Positions 50,667 through 60,321 of a stretch of 64,000 bases of DNA are shown piece by piece; the stretch's first letter is position 1, and every line of letters begins with the position of its first letter. Source of the DNA: Acidobacteriota bacterium (lineage in GTDB: Bacteria > Acidobacteriota > Terriglobia > Bryobacterales > Bryobacteraceae). The translations under genes were made by a program, and so were the position numbers. Location of the stretch: the NCBI GenBank assembly GCA_017307505.1, contig JAFKEE010000056.1, positions 1-64,000 on the forward strand, read 5' to 3'. The notes under the pieces are model-generated. The model was given only the letters and a program-made list of their open reading frames with translations, was not told the DNA's origin and did no database searches.

Positions 50667-51398
50667 ATGCCATCGAAACGACCGAGCAAGAAACGTGCCG
50701 CGGCCTCGCCTCCTCCGGCGGGCGATCTGGACCAGCAGATCGAGCAGGCACTTGCCTGGCTGCAGGAGGCCAGTACTCCACACGACCGGGAGAACCTCGT
50801 TCGCTTCGGCATCAACGCCAAGCAGGCGCTGGGCGTCTCCATGGCCAACATCCAGTCCATCGCGAAACGCCTCGGGCGCAGCCACGAACTGGCGGCGGCC
50901 CTGTGGGCAACCGGGATCTACGAGGCCCGGATGCTCGCTGCGTTCGTCGACGAGCCCGCCCGCGTCACTCCGGACCAGATGGACCGGTGGTGCCGCGATT
51001 TCGACAACTGGGGGATCTGCGACACACTCTGCTTCTGCCTCTTTGACCGCACTCCGCACGCCTGGACCAAGGTTGCCGAATGGGGCGCCCGCGAGGAAGA
51101 GTTCATCAAACGCGCCGGCTTCGCGCTGCTGGCCAGCCTGGCTGGCCACGACAAGAAGTCCGGCGACGAGCCATTCCTCGCCAGTCTTCCGCTCATCGAA
51201 AAGGCCGCCTTCGACGACCGCAACTTCGTCAAGAAAGGGGTGAGTTGGGCGCTGAGAGGTCTCGGAAGAAGGGGATCCGCCGTCTGCGAGGCGGCGCTCG
51301 TCGTCGCGCGGCGTCTCGCGGAATCCACGCATCCCGGAGCTCGCTGGGTAGGGAAGGATGCGGTGAAGGATCTCACCAAACGCGCTTCGAAACGCTGA
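50667..51398 (+). CDS. DNA alkylation repair protein (AlkD family)
   Basis: 243 aa, all-helical HEAT-like repeats (KQALGVSMANIQSIAKRLGR, HELAAALWATGIYEARMLAA; ESTHPGARWVGKDAVKDLTK) typical of AlkC/AlkD DNA glycosylases that remove bulky or positively charged alkylated bases. The sequence DNWGICDTLCFCLFD has the conserved WxxCD segment. Cytoplasmic. The lysine-rich start may help DNA binding. The next gene is convergent (8 bp). Confidence 0.9.
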   Translation: MPSKRPSKKRAAASPPPAGDLDQQIEQALAWLQEASTPHDRENLVRFGINAKQALGVSMANIQSIAKRLGRSHELAAALWATGIYEARMLAAFVDEPARVTPDQMDRWCRDFDNWGICDTLCFCLFDRTPHAWTKVAEWGAREEEFIKRAGFALLASLAGHDKKSGDEPFLASLPLIEKAAFDDRNFVKKGVSWALRGLGRRGSAVCEAALVVARRLAESTHPGARWVGKDAVKDLTKRASKR

Positions 51399-51406
51399 TC
51401 TATCGT

Positions 51407-52600
51407 TTACTGCCCCGCGCCGGGTTGGTCGGGAAGTGGGATTTGCGCCGCCGGAGGTTGAATCCAGAACCAAAGGAGGGCGGCCACAATAGCAAGGACC
51501 GCCGACACCAGCAGCGCTCCTTCCCAACCGATCGACGCAGCCAGGACCGGCGTCAGGGCCGGAGAGATCAGGCCGCCGATATTGCTGCCCATGTTCATCA
51601 CCCCGCCGCCCGCGCCGCTCCGTTCGCCTGCGACGGAAGTCATGGTTGCCCAGAACGGACCCTCGACGCTCAGTACGAGCGCGGTGGCCAGCGCCAGACA
51701 AACCGCGGCCAGATAGGCGTGTTGCGTGTGGGCTCCAATGGCAATGAATACGCCGGAACCCGCCAAGCCCCCAATCGGGATTACCCGGCGGTCTATCGGG
51801 ATCCGGTCGAATAACCAGCCACCCAGAGGAATGGACACGATGGAAAGCAGCCAGGGAAGGCTGCCGAACAGTGCGCCCCTCAGGAGATCAAAATGACGCA
51901 CATCGACGAGATACAGATAGAACCAGAACACGAAGATGTAGCCCACGTAGCCCTGGAGCGAATAGCTCAGAGTCAGGAGTAGAAAGCTGCGAGGCTGCGG
52001 GCGTCCTGAAGGCGCACTGATATGATCTCTCAGTGGCGGCGGTTCCATCCGTTGCCGGATCCAGAGCCAACCCAGTCCCACGGCCAGCGCGGGCAGGGAA
52101 GAGACCATCAGCGCGGTTCGCCATCCAAGCCGGATCATCAGGAAGGAAATGAGTGGCGGAGCGATCGCCGAGCCCAACCCAATGGCCGCCACCACCAGTC
52201 CGTTCGCCCGCCCGCGCTTCGCAGCCGGCAATGCTCGCGATATCGCCTGGGCGGCGGCCGGGAAGGTTGGAGCTTCCGCTACGCCCAGGGCGAACCGTGC
52301 TCCGAGCAGCGCCGCCACGCTCGCGCCGGCGCCAGCCATCCAGGCGGTCGCTGCGACCCAGGCCAGGGAGGCCCAGGCAAGCACCCGCGGCGCGCCAAAA
52401 CGGTCGGCCAGCATCCCTCCCGGAATCTGGCAGAGCGCGTAGCCGACCAGGAAGGCACTGAAGACACGCCCCATCGCCTGCTGCGAGAGGCCGAGTTCGC
52501 GCATCATCATTACGCCCGCCACCGACACGTTGACACGGCACAGATAGCTCGCCGTGGCAGTTGCGGAAAGCAGGGCAACGAGCCGCCAGGGCCGGTTCAC
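51407..52600 (-). CDS. MFS transporter, anion/sugar acid type
   Basis: 397 aa with 12 predicted helices, opening LVALLSATATASYLCRVNVS, and the segment LADRFGAPRVLAWASLAWVA matches the MFS motif between helices 2 and 3. The likeness is to ACS (anion:cation symporter) or sugar-acid transporters. Substrate unknown. It begins inside the end of the GNAT gene (4-bp overlap), so the two are co-transcribed. Confidence 0.85.
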   Translation of the reverse strand: MNRPWRLVALLSATATASYLCRVNVSVAGVMMMRELGLSQQAMGRVFSAFLVGYALCQIPGGMLADRFGAPRVLAWASLAWVAATAWMAGAGASVAALLGARFALGVAEAPTFPAAAQAISRALPAAKRGRANGLVVAAIGLGSAIAPPLISFLMIRLGWRTALMVSSLPALAVGLGWLWIRQRMEPPPLRDHISAPSGRPQPRSFLLLTLSYSLQGYVGYIFVFWFYLYLVDVRHFDLLRGALFGSLPWLLSIVSIPLGGWLFDRIPIDRRVIPIGGLAGSGVFIAIGAHTQHAYLAAVCLALATALVLSVEGPFWATMTSVAGERSGAGGGVMNMGSNIGGLISPALTPVLAASIGWEGALLVSAVLAIVAALLWFWIQPPAAQIPLPDQPGAGQ

Positions 52601-53055
52601 GGACGCACCAGACGCTTGTGCATCAGAATCTCAGACGCCCCCTCAATGACGTAGTCGGGAAACTCGCCTGCCTGCAAAAATCCGCGCCGCTCATAAAGTT
52701 TCCTGGCCCGGTCATTGAACGAGGAGACGCAGAGAAAGATGTGGCGCGCGGCCGGAATCCAGTGCTCCGCCGCATCCAGGAGTGCGGAGCCGACACCCTG
52801 GCCTCGAGCCGTTTCACTTGTTGCAATGGCCGCGATATAGGGCGAGCCCGCGACCCCCGTCGGATGCAGCAGCAGAAAGCCTTGCCGTTCCTCACCCCGG
52901 CGAGCCATCAGGACGACGAACTCCGGGCCCCGGCAGCGGGCGAGGCAGGTTTCGAAGCCGCGTCCTAAAGTGAGCCACGGCTCACTGGTCGACATCAGGT
53001 GCGCGCACCATGCAAGATCGGCGTCCCTGGCAAGATCAATTGTTAAAACAGCCAC
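52597..53055 (-). CDS. GNAT N-acetyltransferase
   Basis: 152 aa. The acetyl-CoA site is visible: AIATSETARGQGVGSALLDA (motif A, QxxGxG) followed by FLCVSSFNDRARKLYERRGF (motif B with the usual N-x-x-A-x-x-L-Y-E-x-x-G-F). Substrate unknown. It is the first gene of a two-gene unit with the MFS transporter and is divergent from the GH35-like gene. Confidence 0.88.
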   Translation of the reverse strand: MAVLTIDLARDADLAWCAHLMSTSEPWLTLGRGFETCLARCRGPEFVVLMARRGEERQGFLLLHPTGVAGSPYIAAIATSETARGQGVGSALLDAAEHWIPAARHIFLCVSSFNDRARKLYERRGFLQAGEFPDYVIEGASEILMHKRLVRP

Positions 53056-53229
53056 AAGCGTTCTTCACAGTTTGCATCAATCCGGCGCCGGCGCGCACCT
53101 GAGTCAATGCAGGGCCGCACCTTCCGCCACGGCGAAGCTGTTTGGGTCTTTGCGGTTCGAACCGGCCCTTCACCCTTGCGCGCCGCACCGCGACAGTCTA
53201 TAAACTGGGTCCAGTTCGGTAGTACCAAC

Positions 53230-54996
53230 ATGCACTTCAGCAGTACCGTCCGTTTCATTTCCACCTTCCTCGCGGCCGCCCTGGCTGCAGCGTTATGTGC
53301 GCAGGAGCTTCCCCACCTGCGCAAACAAGGCACCGCCACTCAACTCATCGTCGATGGACAGCCGTTCCTGGCTGTGGCCGGAGAGTTGGGCAACAACTCC
53401 GCCAGCAGCCTGGAATACATGCGGCCGATCTGGCCGCGGCTGGCCTCCGCCAATGTGAACACTGTGCTGGCCGCGGTTTCATGGGCTCAGCTGGAACCCC
53501 AGGAAGGCAAGTTCCAGTTCGAGCTCCTGGACGGCCTGCTGGAAGAGGCACGGCACAACAAGCTGAAACTCGTCCTGCTCTGGTTCGGGAGCTGGAAGAA
53601 CGGCCTCTCCAGCTACGTGCCCTACTGGGTGAAGCAGGATTACAAACGTTTTCCGCGCATTCGCCTTGGTTCCGGCCGCAGCATGGAACTTCTCAGCACC
53701 TTCGGTGACGCCAGCCGCGATGCCGACGCAAAAGCATTCCGGGCGATGATGCGCCATCTTAAGTCCGTTGACGCGCGGGATCACACCGTCCTCATGATTC
53801 AGGTGGAGAATGAGGTGGGTGTCCTGCGCGATTCCCGCGACCGTTCCGAACCGGCGAACCGGGCCTATTCCGCCCCTGTTCCGAAGGAACTGATGCAGTA
53901 CCTGGCTCAGCACCGCAACACTCTGGCTCCCGAACTGCTGGAGGTCTGGAAGGGGAACGGCTTCAAATCTGCCGGTACTTGGGCCGAGGTGTTCGGGCCC
54001 GGCAAACCCGAAAGCGTCGAGATCCCCATCCAAACCACCAGCCCTCCGATGAGCGCGGAGGAGCACGAATCTGCCTGGCGCAAACTCACCTGGCCTTCCG
54101 ACGAGTTCTTCATGGCCTGGCAGTATGCCCGCTACATCAACCGCATCATCGAGGAGGGCAAAGCCGAATACAACCTGCCGATGTTCGTGAACGCCTGGCT
54201 CCAGGGACCGAACAGTGCCTGGCCGGGCAGCTATCCCAGCGGAGGTCCCTTGCCGCAGGTGCATGACATCTGGCGGGCCGGAGCTCCATCCTGCGACATG
54301 CTGACGCCCGATATCTACCTGCCGGTTTTCGATGAAGTGTCGGAGCGCTTTATCCGCAACGGCAATCCCTTTTTCATCCCCGAGACCTCTGTCAATGCGG
54401 CGAATGCCCTGGTGGCCTTCGGCAAGCACGGGGCCATGGGCTTTTCACCGTTCTACATCGACAGGTCCGCAGGCCCGGACACCGAACTCGCAGCCGCCTA
54501 CAAAGTCATTTCCAACATGGCTCCCGCCATTGCCGCACACCAGGGAAAAGACACCATGACGGCGATTCGGATGAAACTCGGTGACGCGCCGCAGCAATTC
54601 GATCTCGGCGGCTACAAGCTGAAAGTCTCATTCCTGGGCCGGGGCCGCATTCCAATCGCGCCCGAACCAAAGCCCGCGGCGCCCACCGCCGCCCAGCCTG
54701 CCCCTCCCGGTACGCAGCCGGCGCAGGCCGGACCCGTCCAAGGCGCGGCCATCCTGGCAGCCTCGGGGCCGAGCGAATTCTACCTCGGAGGCGTCGGTGG
54801 CGCCTTCCGCATCGACCTCACCCCCAAGACCGCGGGACCAGCCACCGTGGGCATCGGTGACGTGCAGGAGGGGCGGTTTGAAAACGGCAAATGGACAGTT
54901 GTCCGGCAACTCGGCGGCGACGACACCGGCCAGGGCGAGATCCTGACGCTGCGTCCGAACACCGTCATGCGTGTCACCCTTTATCGGTACGAGTAA
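53230..54996 (+). CDS. Exported GH35-like beta-galactosidase
   Basis: 588 aa from the ATG at 53230, with a signal peptide (~1-24). The TIM barrel has the family acid/base pair NE at 194-195 (IQVENEVG) and a probable nucleophile Glu385 (FFIPETSVN). The C-terminal ~100 residues, after a Pro/Ala-rich linker (~480-500), resemble the DUF5597 domain of GH35-like proteins. It is expected to split beta-galactosides in the periplasm or outside the cell. Confidence 0.88.
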   Translation: MHFSSTVRFISTFLAAALAAALCAQELPHLRKQGTATQLIVDGQPFLAVAGELGNNSASSLEYMRPIWPRLASANVNTVLAAVSWAQLEPQEGKFQFELLDGLLEEARHNKLKLVLLWFGSWKNGLSSYVPYWVKQDYKRFPRIRLGSGRSMELLSTFGDASRDADAKAFRAMMRHLKSVDARDHTVLMIQVENEVGVLRDSRDRSEPANRAYSAPVPKELMQYLAQHRNTLAPELLEVWKGNGFKSAGTWAEVFGPGKPESVEIPIQTTSPPMSAEEHESAWRKLTWPSDEFFMAWQYARYINRIIEEGKAEYNLPMFVNAWLQGPNSAWPGSYPSGGPLPQVHDIWRAGAPSCDMLTPDIYLPVFDEVSERFIRNGNPFFIPETSVNAANALVAFGKHGAMGFSPFYIDRSAGPDTELAAAYKVISNMAPAIAAHQGKDTMTAIRMKLGDAPQQFDLGGYKLKVSFLGRGRIPIAPEPKPAAPTAAQPAPPGTQPAQAGPVQGAAILAASGPSEFYLGGVGGAFRIDLTPKTAGPATVGIGDVQEGRFENGKWTVVRQLGGDDTGQGEILTLRPNTVMRVTLYRYE

Positions 54997-55044
54997 AATA
55001 GTGTCCCTGCGGGCATATATCAGGGAATCAGAGGTAAAAAGCGA

Positions 55045-56592
55045 ATGAAATGGATCTCATCGAGTAGACTTGTTGTCCTTGCGCTGGCGGCGGCTGGATG
55101 GGCCCAAGCGCAAGGACCGGCCGATTGCGCCAATCTGGCGAAGCTCCAGATTCCAAATCTGTCGATGGCGATCACCAGGACGGAGTGGATACCCGCCTCT
55201 CCGCCCGGAACCCCGCCGGCGGCGCCCAGGTATACCGGCCCTCTTCCGGCCTTCTGCCGCCTGGACGCCGTCCTCGACAAGCGCACCGGTGAGGGCGGCA
55301 AGCCCTATGGAATCGGGTTCGCGCTAACCCTGCCTGCGGAATGGAATCACCGGTTCCTCATGCAGGGCGGAGGTGGCTTGAACGGTTCGGTCCAATTCCC
55401 GCTGGGCGCCCAGGCAGCCGGAACCGCGCCCGCCCTGGCTCGCGGTTTTGCCGTCGTCAATACCGATTCCGGCCACACCGGCACCGGAGCGTTCGACGCT
55501 TCCTTCCTCCAGGATCAGCAGGCCAGCCTCGACTTTGCCTACATCGCCGTCGGCCGCGTAGCTCAGGTCGCGAAGCTCATCATTGCCCATTACTATGGCC
55601 AGGCGCCTGAGCACTCTTACTTCTCGGGTTGCTCAACAGGCGGCCGGGAAGCGATGCTGATGACCCAGCGCTATCCTCTCTATTTCGACGGCGTGGTCTC
55701 GGGAGCACCGGCCATGCGCACCGGATTCTCCAACCTGGCCGACCGCTGGGTGGCGATCAGCTTCAACCAGATCGCTCCGAAGGACGCCCAGGGAAAGCCC
55801 GTGCCGGGCGGAGCGTTCACAGATAGTGACCGTCAACTCGTCGTGAAGTCGCTGCTGCAGCAATGCGACCTGAAAGACGGCGTCCAGGACGGCATGATCT
55901 TCAACATCAGCGGCTGCGATTTCGATCCCGCTTCGCTCGTCTGCAAAGGAACCAAGGACGACACCTGCCTTACGGCCCAGCAGGCCGGCGCTCTCAAGCG
56001 GGCCTTTGGAGGCCCCCGGGATTCCCGCGGTGTCCAGGTCTACCCCGGCTTCGCATTCGACACCGGCATCACAGCCAAGCGCGGCATCCCCGGCCTGTTG
56101 AATCCGGGCCCCAGCCCCGTCGGCCCGCCTAACACCGGCACGCAGCAGGATGTAGACAAGGAAGCCATGCTCGTCGCGAATCCGCTGGTGGACACTGTCG
56201 CAACCAATCTCACGACCTTCTCCGGCCACGGTGGCAAGCTGCTGTTCTATCACGGAGTCAGTGACCCCTGGTTCTCGGCCCTGGACACGCTGGAGTACTA
56301 CCAGAAGATGAGCGCCGCCAACGGCGGCTTGCCCAAAGTCGCCAACTGGAGCCGTCTTTACCTGGTGCCCGGCATGGGCCATTGTGGCGGCGGCGACGCG
56401 GCGCTGGACACGTTCGATATGCTGACTGCAGTCGTCGATTGGGTGGAGAAGGGCATTGCGCCGGACTCCGTCGTGGCCACCGGCAAGGCGTTCCCCGGCC
56501 GGAGCAGGCCATTGTGCTCTTATCCGAAGTCCGCCCACTATACAGGACAGGGCGACCCCGAGGATGCCAGGAACTATGTCTGCCGCGAATAG
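55045..56592 (+). CDS. Tannase/feruloyl esterase family protein 2
   Basis: 515 aa with a signal peptide (~1-22). It has the catalytic Cys-Ser (SYFSGCSTGGREAMLM, C196-S197), a region with several Asp (KDGVQDGMIFNISGCDFDPA) and the closing VPGMGHCGGG. It belongs to the same family as the gene at 48989 but is not a close copy. Between the pair are a DNA repair gene, a GNAT-MFS pair and the GH35-like gene. Confidence 0.92.
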   Translation: MKWISSSRLVVLALAAAGWAQAQGPADCANLAKLQIPNLSMAITRTEWIPASPPGTPPAAPRYTGPLPAFCRLDAVLDKRTGEGGKPYGIGFALTLPAEWNHRFLMQGGGGLNGSVQFPLGAQAAGTAPALARGFAVVNTDSGHTGTGAFDASFLQDQQASLDFAYIAVGRVAQVAKLIIAHYYGQAPEHSYFSGCSTGGREAMLMTQRYPLYFDGVVSGAPAMRTGFSNLADRWVAISFNQIAPKDAQGKPVPGGAFTDSDRQLVVKSLLQQCDLKDGVQDGMIFNISGCDFDPASLVCKGTKDDTCLTAQQAGALKRAFGGPRDSRGVQVYPGFAFDTGITAKRGIPGLLNPGPSPVGPPNTGTQQDVDKEAMLVANPLVDTVATNLTTFSGHGGKLLFYHGVSDPWFSALDTLEYYQKMSAANGGLPKVANWSRLYLVPGMGHCGGGDAALDTFDMLTAVVDWVEKGIAPDSVVATGKAFPGRSRPLCSYPKSAHYTGQGDPEDARNYVCRE

Positions 56593-56645
56593 AATCGTGG
56601 CCGGTGCGGCTCGTGCGGCAAAGTAGTAGAAGGAAGAATCACTCC

Positions 56646-57824
56646 ATGCAGGATCGAAACAAGCCCAAAGAGGCTCCAGCGGTTCCGGCCGCCTCCCGGC
56701 GTACCCTGTTGCGCGGCCTGGGCGCCGCGGTTGCCGCACCCTGGCTGGCGGCGGGGCAGGACGGCTCGCAGACTTACACCAACCCTCTCGGGATCGCCGT
56801 GGCCGATCCCTTCGTCCTCCGCGAACCGAACGGGCAGTACTTCGTATACTGCACCGGAGGCGGCCGGGGCACCACCGCCTATCCGGCGTTCACCTCCACC
56901 GACGTGGTCCATTGGAAGCCCATCGGCGAAGTCTATTCTCGAGACCCCGCGACCGCCTGGTGTACCGACACCTTCTGGGCGCCGGCCGTCTACCACGTAA
57001 AGGATCGCTACTACCTGTTCTACAGCGCCCAATGGCGAGACAATCCGAATAAAGAGAAAGAGAACTATCGCATCGGCGCCGCCGTTTCCGACAGGCCGGA
57101 AGGCCCGTTCCGGGACATCCGCAACGCTCCGCTGTTCGACCCCGGCTATCCCTCCATCGATGCCGAACTCCTGTTCGATACCGATGGCCGCATCTATCTC
57201 TTCTACTCGCGCTGCTGCTACAAACACCCTGTCGAGAGTGAACTCGCCGACTGGGCTCGCAAGGAAAAGCTTTACACCGAGATCGAGGAGAGCTGGATCT
57301 ATGGCGTGGAAGTGAAACCGGATTTCACCGGGACCATCGGCGAGCCCGTCATGGTCCTGCGTCCGCCTGTCAGCCTCTCCGACAGGAACGCGGCCTGGGA
57401 GAACCTCTCCGTCACGACGAAGGAAGTCAATCGCCGTTGGACGGAAGGCCCCTGCGCATTCAAGCGCGGCGGCACTTACTATCTGATGTACTCCGCCAAT
57501 CACTACCTGGGCGAGAACTATGCGCTGGGCTACGCAACGGCGAAGCAGCCCCTGGGTCCCTACACCAAGGCCGCGAATAACCCTGTACTGAAGAAGAACA
57601 CCGATGGCGGCGGCAATGTCACGGGCCCGGCGCACAACTGCGTCACCTACTCACCCGACGGCTCGGAGATGCTGTGCCTTTACGCCGGTAGAACAGCAGC
57701 CACCGGGCAGCGCCGCGTGCTGTTCCTCGATCGCATGGAGATTCGCAAGGACGGCACGCTGGTGGTGCATGGCCCGGTCACCACGCCGCAGCCGCTGCCC
57801 TCCAATCGCAGGCGCAACGGCTGA
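56646..57824 (+). CDS. Tat-exported GH43-like glycosidase
   Basis: 392 aa from the ATG at 56646. The twin-arginine signal reads SRRTLLRGLGAAVAAPWLAA. The five-bladed propeller has the three carboxylates of GH43: Asp in VADPFVLREP, Asp in DAELLFDTDG and Glu in WTEGPCAFKR. Substrates of the family are arabinans or xylans. It follows the second tannase by 53 bp on the same strand, suggesting joint plant-polymer use. Confidence 0.88.
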   Translation: MQDRNKPKEAPAVPAASRRTLLRGLGAAVAAPWLAAGQDGSQTYTNPLGIAVADPFVLREPNGQYFVYCTGGGRGTTAYPAFTSTDVVHWKPIGEVYSRDPATAWCTDTFWAPAVYHVKDRYYLFYSAQWRDNPNKEKENYRIGAAVSDRPEGPFRDIRNAPLFDPGYPSIDAELLFDTDGRIYLFYSRCCYKHPVESELADWARKEKLYTEIEESWIYGVEVKPDFTGTIGEPVMVLRPPVSLSDRNAAWENLSVTTKEVNRRWTEGPCAFKRGGTYYLMYSANHYLGENYALGYATAKQPLGPYTKAANNPVLKKNTDGGGNVTGPAHNCVTYSPDGSEMLCLYAGRTAATGQRRVLFLDRMEIRKDGTLVVHGPVTTPQPLPSNRRRNG

Positions 57825-57825
57825 C

Positions 57826-59304
57826 TCAGTGCGGACGCAGTACGCCAGCCTCGGCCAGAGCGTGCACCCAGATCGCGTACCCCTCGTCGGTGGGGTGTGT
57901 GCCGTCGTTCATGAGGCGCTTGGGCAGCGTTCCGTCGGGCTCCAGAAAGCGCGCGGAGATATCGAGAAACGTTGTGCCGGGCTTCCCGGCCAGCGCGGCG
58001 GCCAGCAACTGGTTCACCCTGGCGATCGGAGCCCGCAGACGCGAGCCAGGCTGGAATCCGCGCGGGAAGATACCCATGACGAGGATGCGGCTTTGCGGCG
58101 ACGCCGCCTGGATCTTGTCCCGGATCGCCAGGATCCCCTGCACCACCTCCTCCGGCGTATTGGCCCTCGCGTTCACCGTGCCCGTGAGGTTGTTCGTTCC
58201 TATGTTGAGGATGACGGTTTTGGGGTGCAGGCCCGCAAACTCGCCATGCTGCAGGCGCCACAGCACGTTCTGCGTCCGGTCCCAGCCGAAGCCCAGGTTC
58301 AGCACTTCCATGCCGCCAAACGCTGCTTCCCAGGACTTCGGCCCGTTGACGTGATTGGCCTTCGGCGGGCCGCCCCAGAAGTGTGTGATGGAGTCGCCGA
58401 TGAGGACGATCTCCGGCTTCATCCTCGCTTGGGCCTCCAGTACATCGCGATGCCGCTGGTCCCAGTCATAGGAATCCCGCTCCAGCCTGGGCACCGGAAT
58501 CAGGGCCGTGTTCACCTCGCTGAGGGCAGCCAGGTATTGCCGCGGACCATCCCCCATCAGCCGCGCGAGCGTCGGTTCAATCGCCTCCGCCATCAGGCGC
58601 TGCCCGTTGGTGTCCGGATGCAGCGGCCTGCGCGGTGTCTTCAGCCGCGCGTCGTAGAAGATGGCTCGATTCAGCTGGCTGTCCTGGTAGAAAACCGGGC
58701 TCACATCGAGGTAAGTGACGGAGGCCTCCGCTTCATAGTGTTTGGCCAGATAGCGGTTCACCTCCGCATCCGCTGCGCTTTTCTCCGGTGAAACTTCGCT
58801 GGGCAGCAGGCCCAACAGCAGAATGGCGCTCTGTGGCAGTTTCTCGTGCACCTTCGCGATGACCGCATCGATCCCCTGTGCCGTCTCCCCGGCCGATTGC
58901 CCGCGTGCCGTGTTGTTCGTCCCAATTAGCAGCACCACCGCGCGCGGCCGCAGCCCGTCCACTTCGCCATGTTCCAGCCGCCAGAGCACGTGCGCCGTCG
59001 TATCGCCGCTAAAGCCGAGATTCAGTGCCTTGCGCGTGTTGTAAAAGCGCCGCCAGGTAGGCTGGAAATCCTCATCCGGCGGATCAGCCTTCTCATAGTT
59101 CTGGGTGATGGAGTCGCCCAGCAGGATCAGCTCCGCATCCTTCTCCGCATGCACTTTCTCCAGGATTGCCGCATGCCGCCTGGCCCACCAGGGCTCTTTC
59201 ATTCGATCGGCCGGCGTCGTCGCCGCGCTCTGCGCCACTCCGGCGGCAGCACACACCGACAGCAGCAGGCACAGTTTCGGGAAGGTTCGAACGCGTATCC
59301 GCAT
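57826..59304 (-). CDS. Tandem SGNH/GDSL esterase
   Basis: 492 aa with a signal peptide and two SGNH hydrolase domains related to PAF-acetylhydrolase. Domain 1 has LLGDSITQNY (63-67) and GTNN (128-131). Domain 2 has LIGDSITHFW (303-307) and GTNN again. The closing DxxH is complete in domain 2 (DGTHPTDEGY), but in domain 1 it reads RPLHPD, with Arg in place of Asp. So domain 1 may have lost activity while domain 2 looks active. It is convergent with the GH43-like gene (1-bp gap). Confidence 0.92.
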   Translation of the reverse strand: MRIRVRTFPKLCLLLSVCAAAGVAQSAATTPADRMKEPWWARRHAAILEKVHAEKDAELILLGDSITQNYEKADPPDEDFQPTWRRFYNTRKALNLGFSGDTTAHVLWRLEHGEVDGLRPRAVVLLIGTNNTARGQSAGETAQGIDAVIAKVHEKLPQSAILLLGLLPSEVSPEKSAADAEVNRYLAKHYEAEASVTYLDVSPVFYQDSQLNRAIFYDARLKTPRRPLHPDTNGQRLMAEAIEPTLARLMGDGPRQYLAALSEVNTALIPVPRLERDSYDWDQRHRDVLEAQARMKPEIVLIGDSITHFWGGPPKANHVNGPKSWEAAFGGMEVLNLGFGWDRTQNVLWRLQHGEFAGLHPKTVILNIGTNNLTGTVNARANTPEEVVQGILAIRDKIQAASPQSRILVMGIFPRGFQPGSRLRAPIARVNQLLAAALAGKPGTTFLDISARFLEPDGTLPKRLMNDGTHPTDEGYAIWVHALAEAGVLRPH

Positions 59305-59411
59305 CGATCCTCATTGTAGCCGCGCGCTTCCGTAGGGCGCCCGGCGATGCCCGATTGTGTTATCGTTCACTCCGTTGAGATCGAACTTCGCATACGAAGA
59401 AAGGCAATCAG

Positions 59412-60233
59412 ATGCACAAGTCTTGGTTCTCACTTTCTCTGCTTGTCCTGGCTGGGCTCAGCAGCGTCCCAATGCAGGCGGTAACGTTTGGGCAGCCGGA
59501 TGGAGCCCGCCACCCCTGGGTTGGCACGATGCTCTTTCAGGCGGGCGATGGCTTCTACTACAGCTGCTCCGCCACATTGCTGGCCCCCACGGTGATGGTG
59601 ACCGCGGCTCACTGCACGATCGAGAATGGCGTCAAAAACGTCGCTACCTGGGTGAAGTTCGATCCGGTCATCTCTTTCCCCGGCCTGGACAAGGCCAAGA
59701 GCGTGGCGGCTTACCTCGACAACCCGAAGAACGGCTGGATCGGGGTGACTGAGGTGATTCCTCATCCCCAGTACCACGGCTCCTACCCCAACACCTACGA
59801 TGTCGGAATTGTGATCCTGAAATCCGCCGTGGATCCCGGCGTATTCGGGGCGCTTCCGCCGCTGGGTTTCCTGCAGACCATCGGCGGTGGCAACAGCGGG
59901 AACAACCTCTTCAATGTGGTGGGATATGGAATGCAGGGCTACATCAAGCCGTTCCACTCCGACACCTGGGAGCGCTATTTCGGACAGATTCGCCTGGTGG
60001 AACTGAAGAGCACCTTCGACGGCGATGCGGCCAGCGCCAAGTTCACCAACAACCCTGGAAAGACTTCGGGCGGCTCGTGTTACGGAGATTCGGGCGGGCC
60101 CGTCTTCTACAGCACCACGAATATGATCGTCGCGGTCGTCTCCTGGGGCATCACGCCCTGCATCGGTGTGGACTACAATTTCCGCATCGACACGCCGGCC
60201 GCTCAGGATTTCATCCGGAAGTACCTGCCGTAA
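59412..60233 (+). CDS. Exported trypsin-like serine protease
   Basis: 273 aa with a signal peptide (~1-24). The chymotrypsin-fold triad is His67 (VTAAHCTIE), Asp130 (NTYDVGIVIL) and Ser227 (CYGDSGGPVF). There is no PDZ domain, and SCSATLLAP and the cysteines fit an extracellular trypsin-like enzyme. A strong bidirectional terminator follows. Confidence 0.9.
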   Translation: MHKSWFSLSLLVLAGLSSVPMQAVTFGQPDGARHPWVGTMLFQAGDGFYYSCSATLLAPTVMVTAAHCTIENGVKNVATWVKFDPVISFPGLDKAKSVAAYLDNPKNGWIGVTEVIPHPQYHGSYPNTYDVGIVILKSAVDPGVFGALPPLGFLQTIGGGNSGNNLFNVVGYGMQGYIKPFHSDTWERYFGQIRLVELKSTFDGDAASAKFTNNPGKTSGGSCYGDSGGPVFYSTTNMIVAVVSWGITPCIGVDYNFRIDTPAAQDFIRKYLP

Positions 60234-60266
60234 GCTGGCAACTCGTCCGGCAGTGTCTGGATCTAC

Positions 60267-60306
60267 AAAAAGGGGCCGCTGCCCTCGCCGGCAGCGGCCC
60301 CTTTTT
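60267..60306. terminator. Bidirectional terminator between protease and isocitrate dehydrogenase
   Basis: AAAAA, then GGGGCCGCTGCC, loop CTCGCC, GGCAGCGGCCCC, TTTTT. A 12-bp perfect stem flanked by A- and T-runs works for both convergent genes. Confidence 0.92.
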
Positions 60307-60321
60307 CAATGGACGTTTTTG

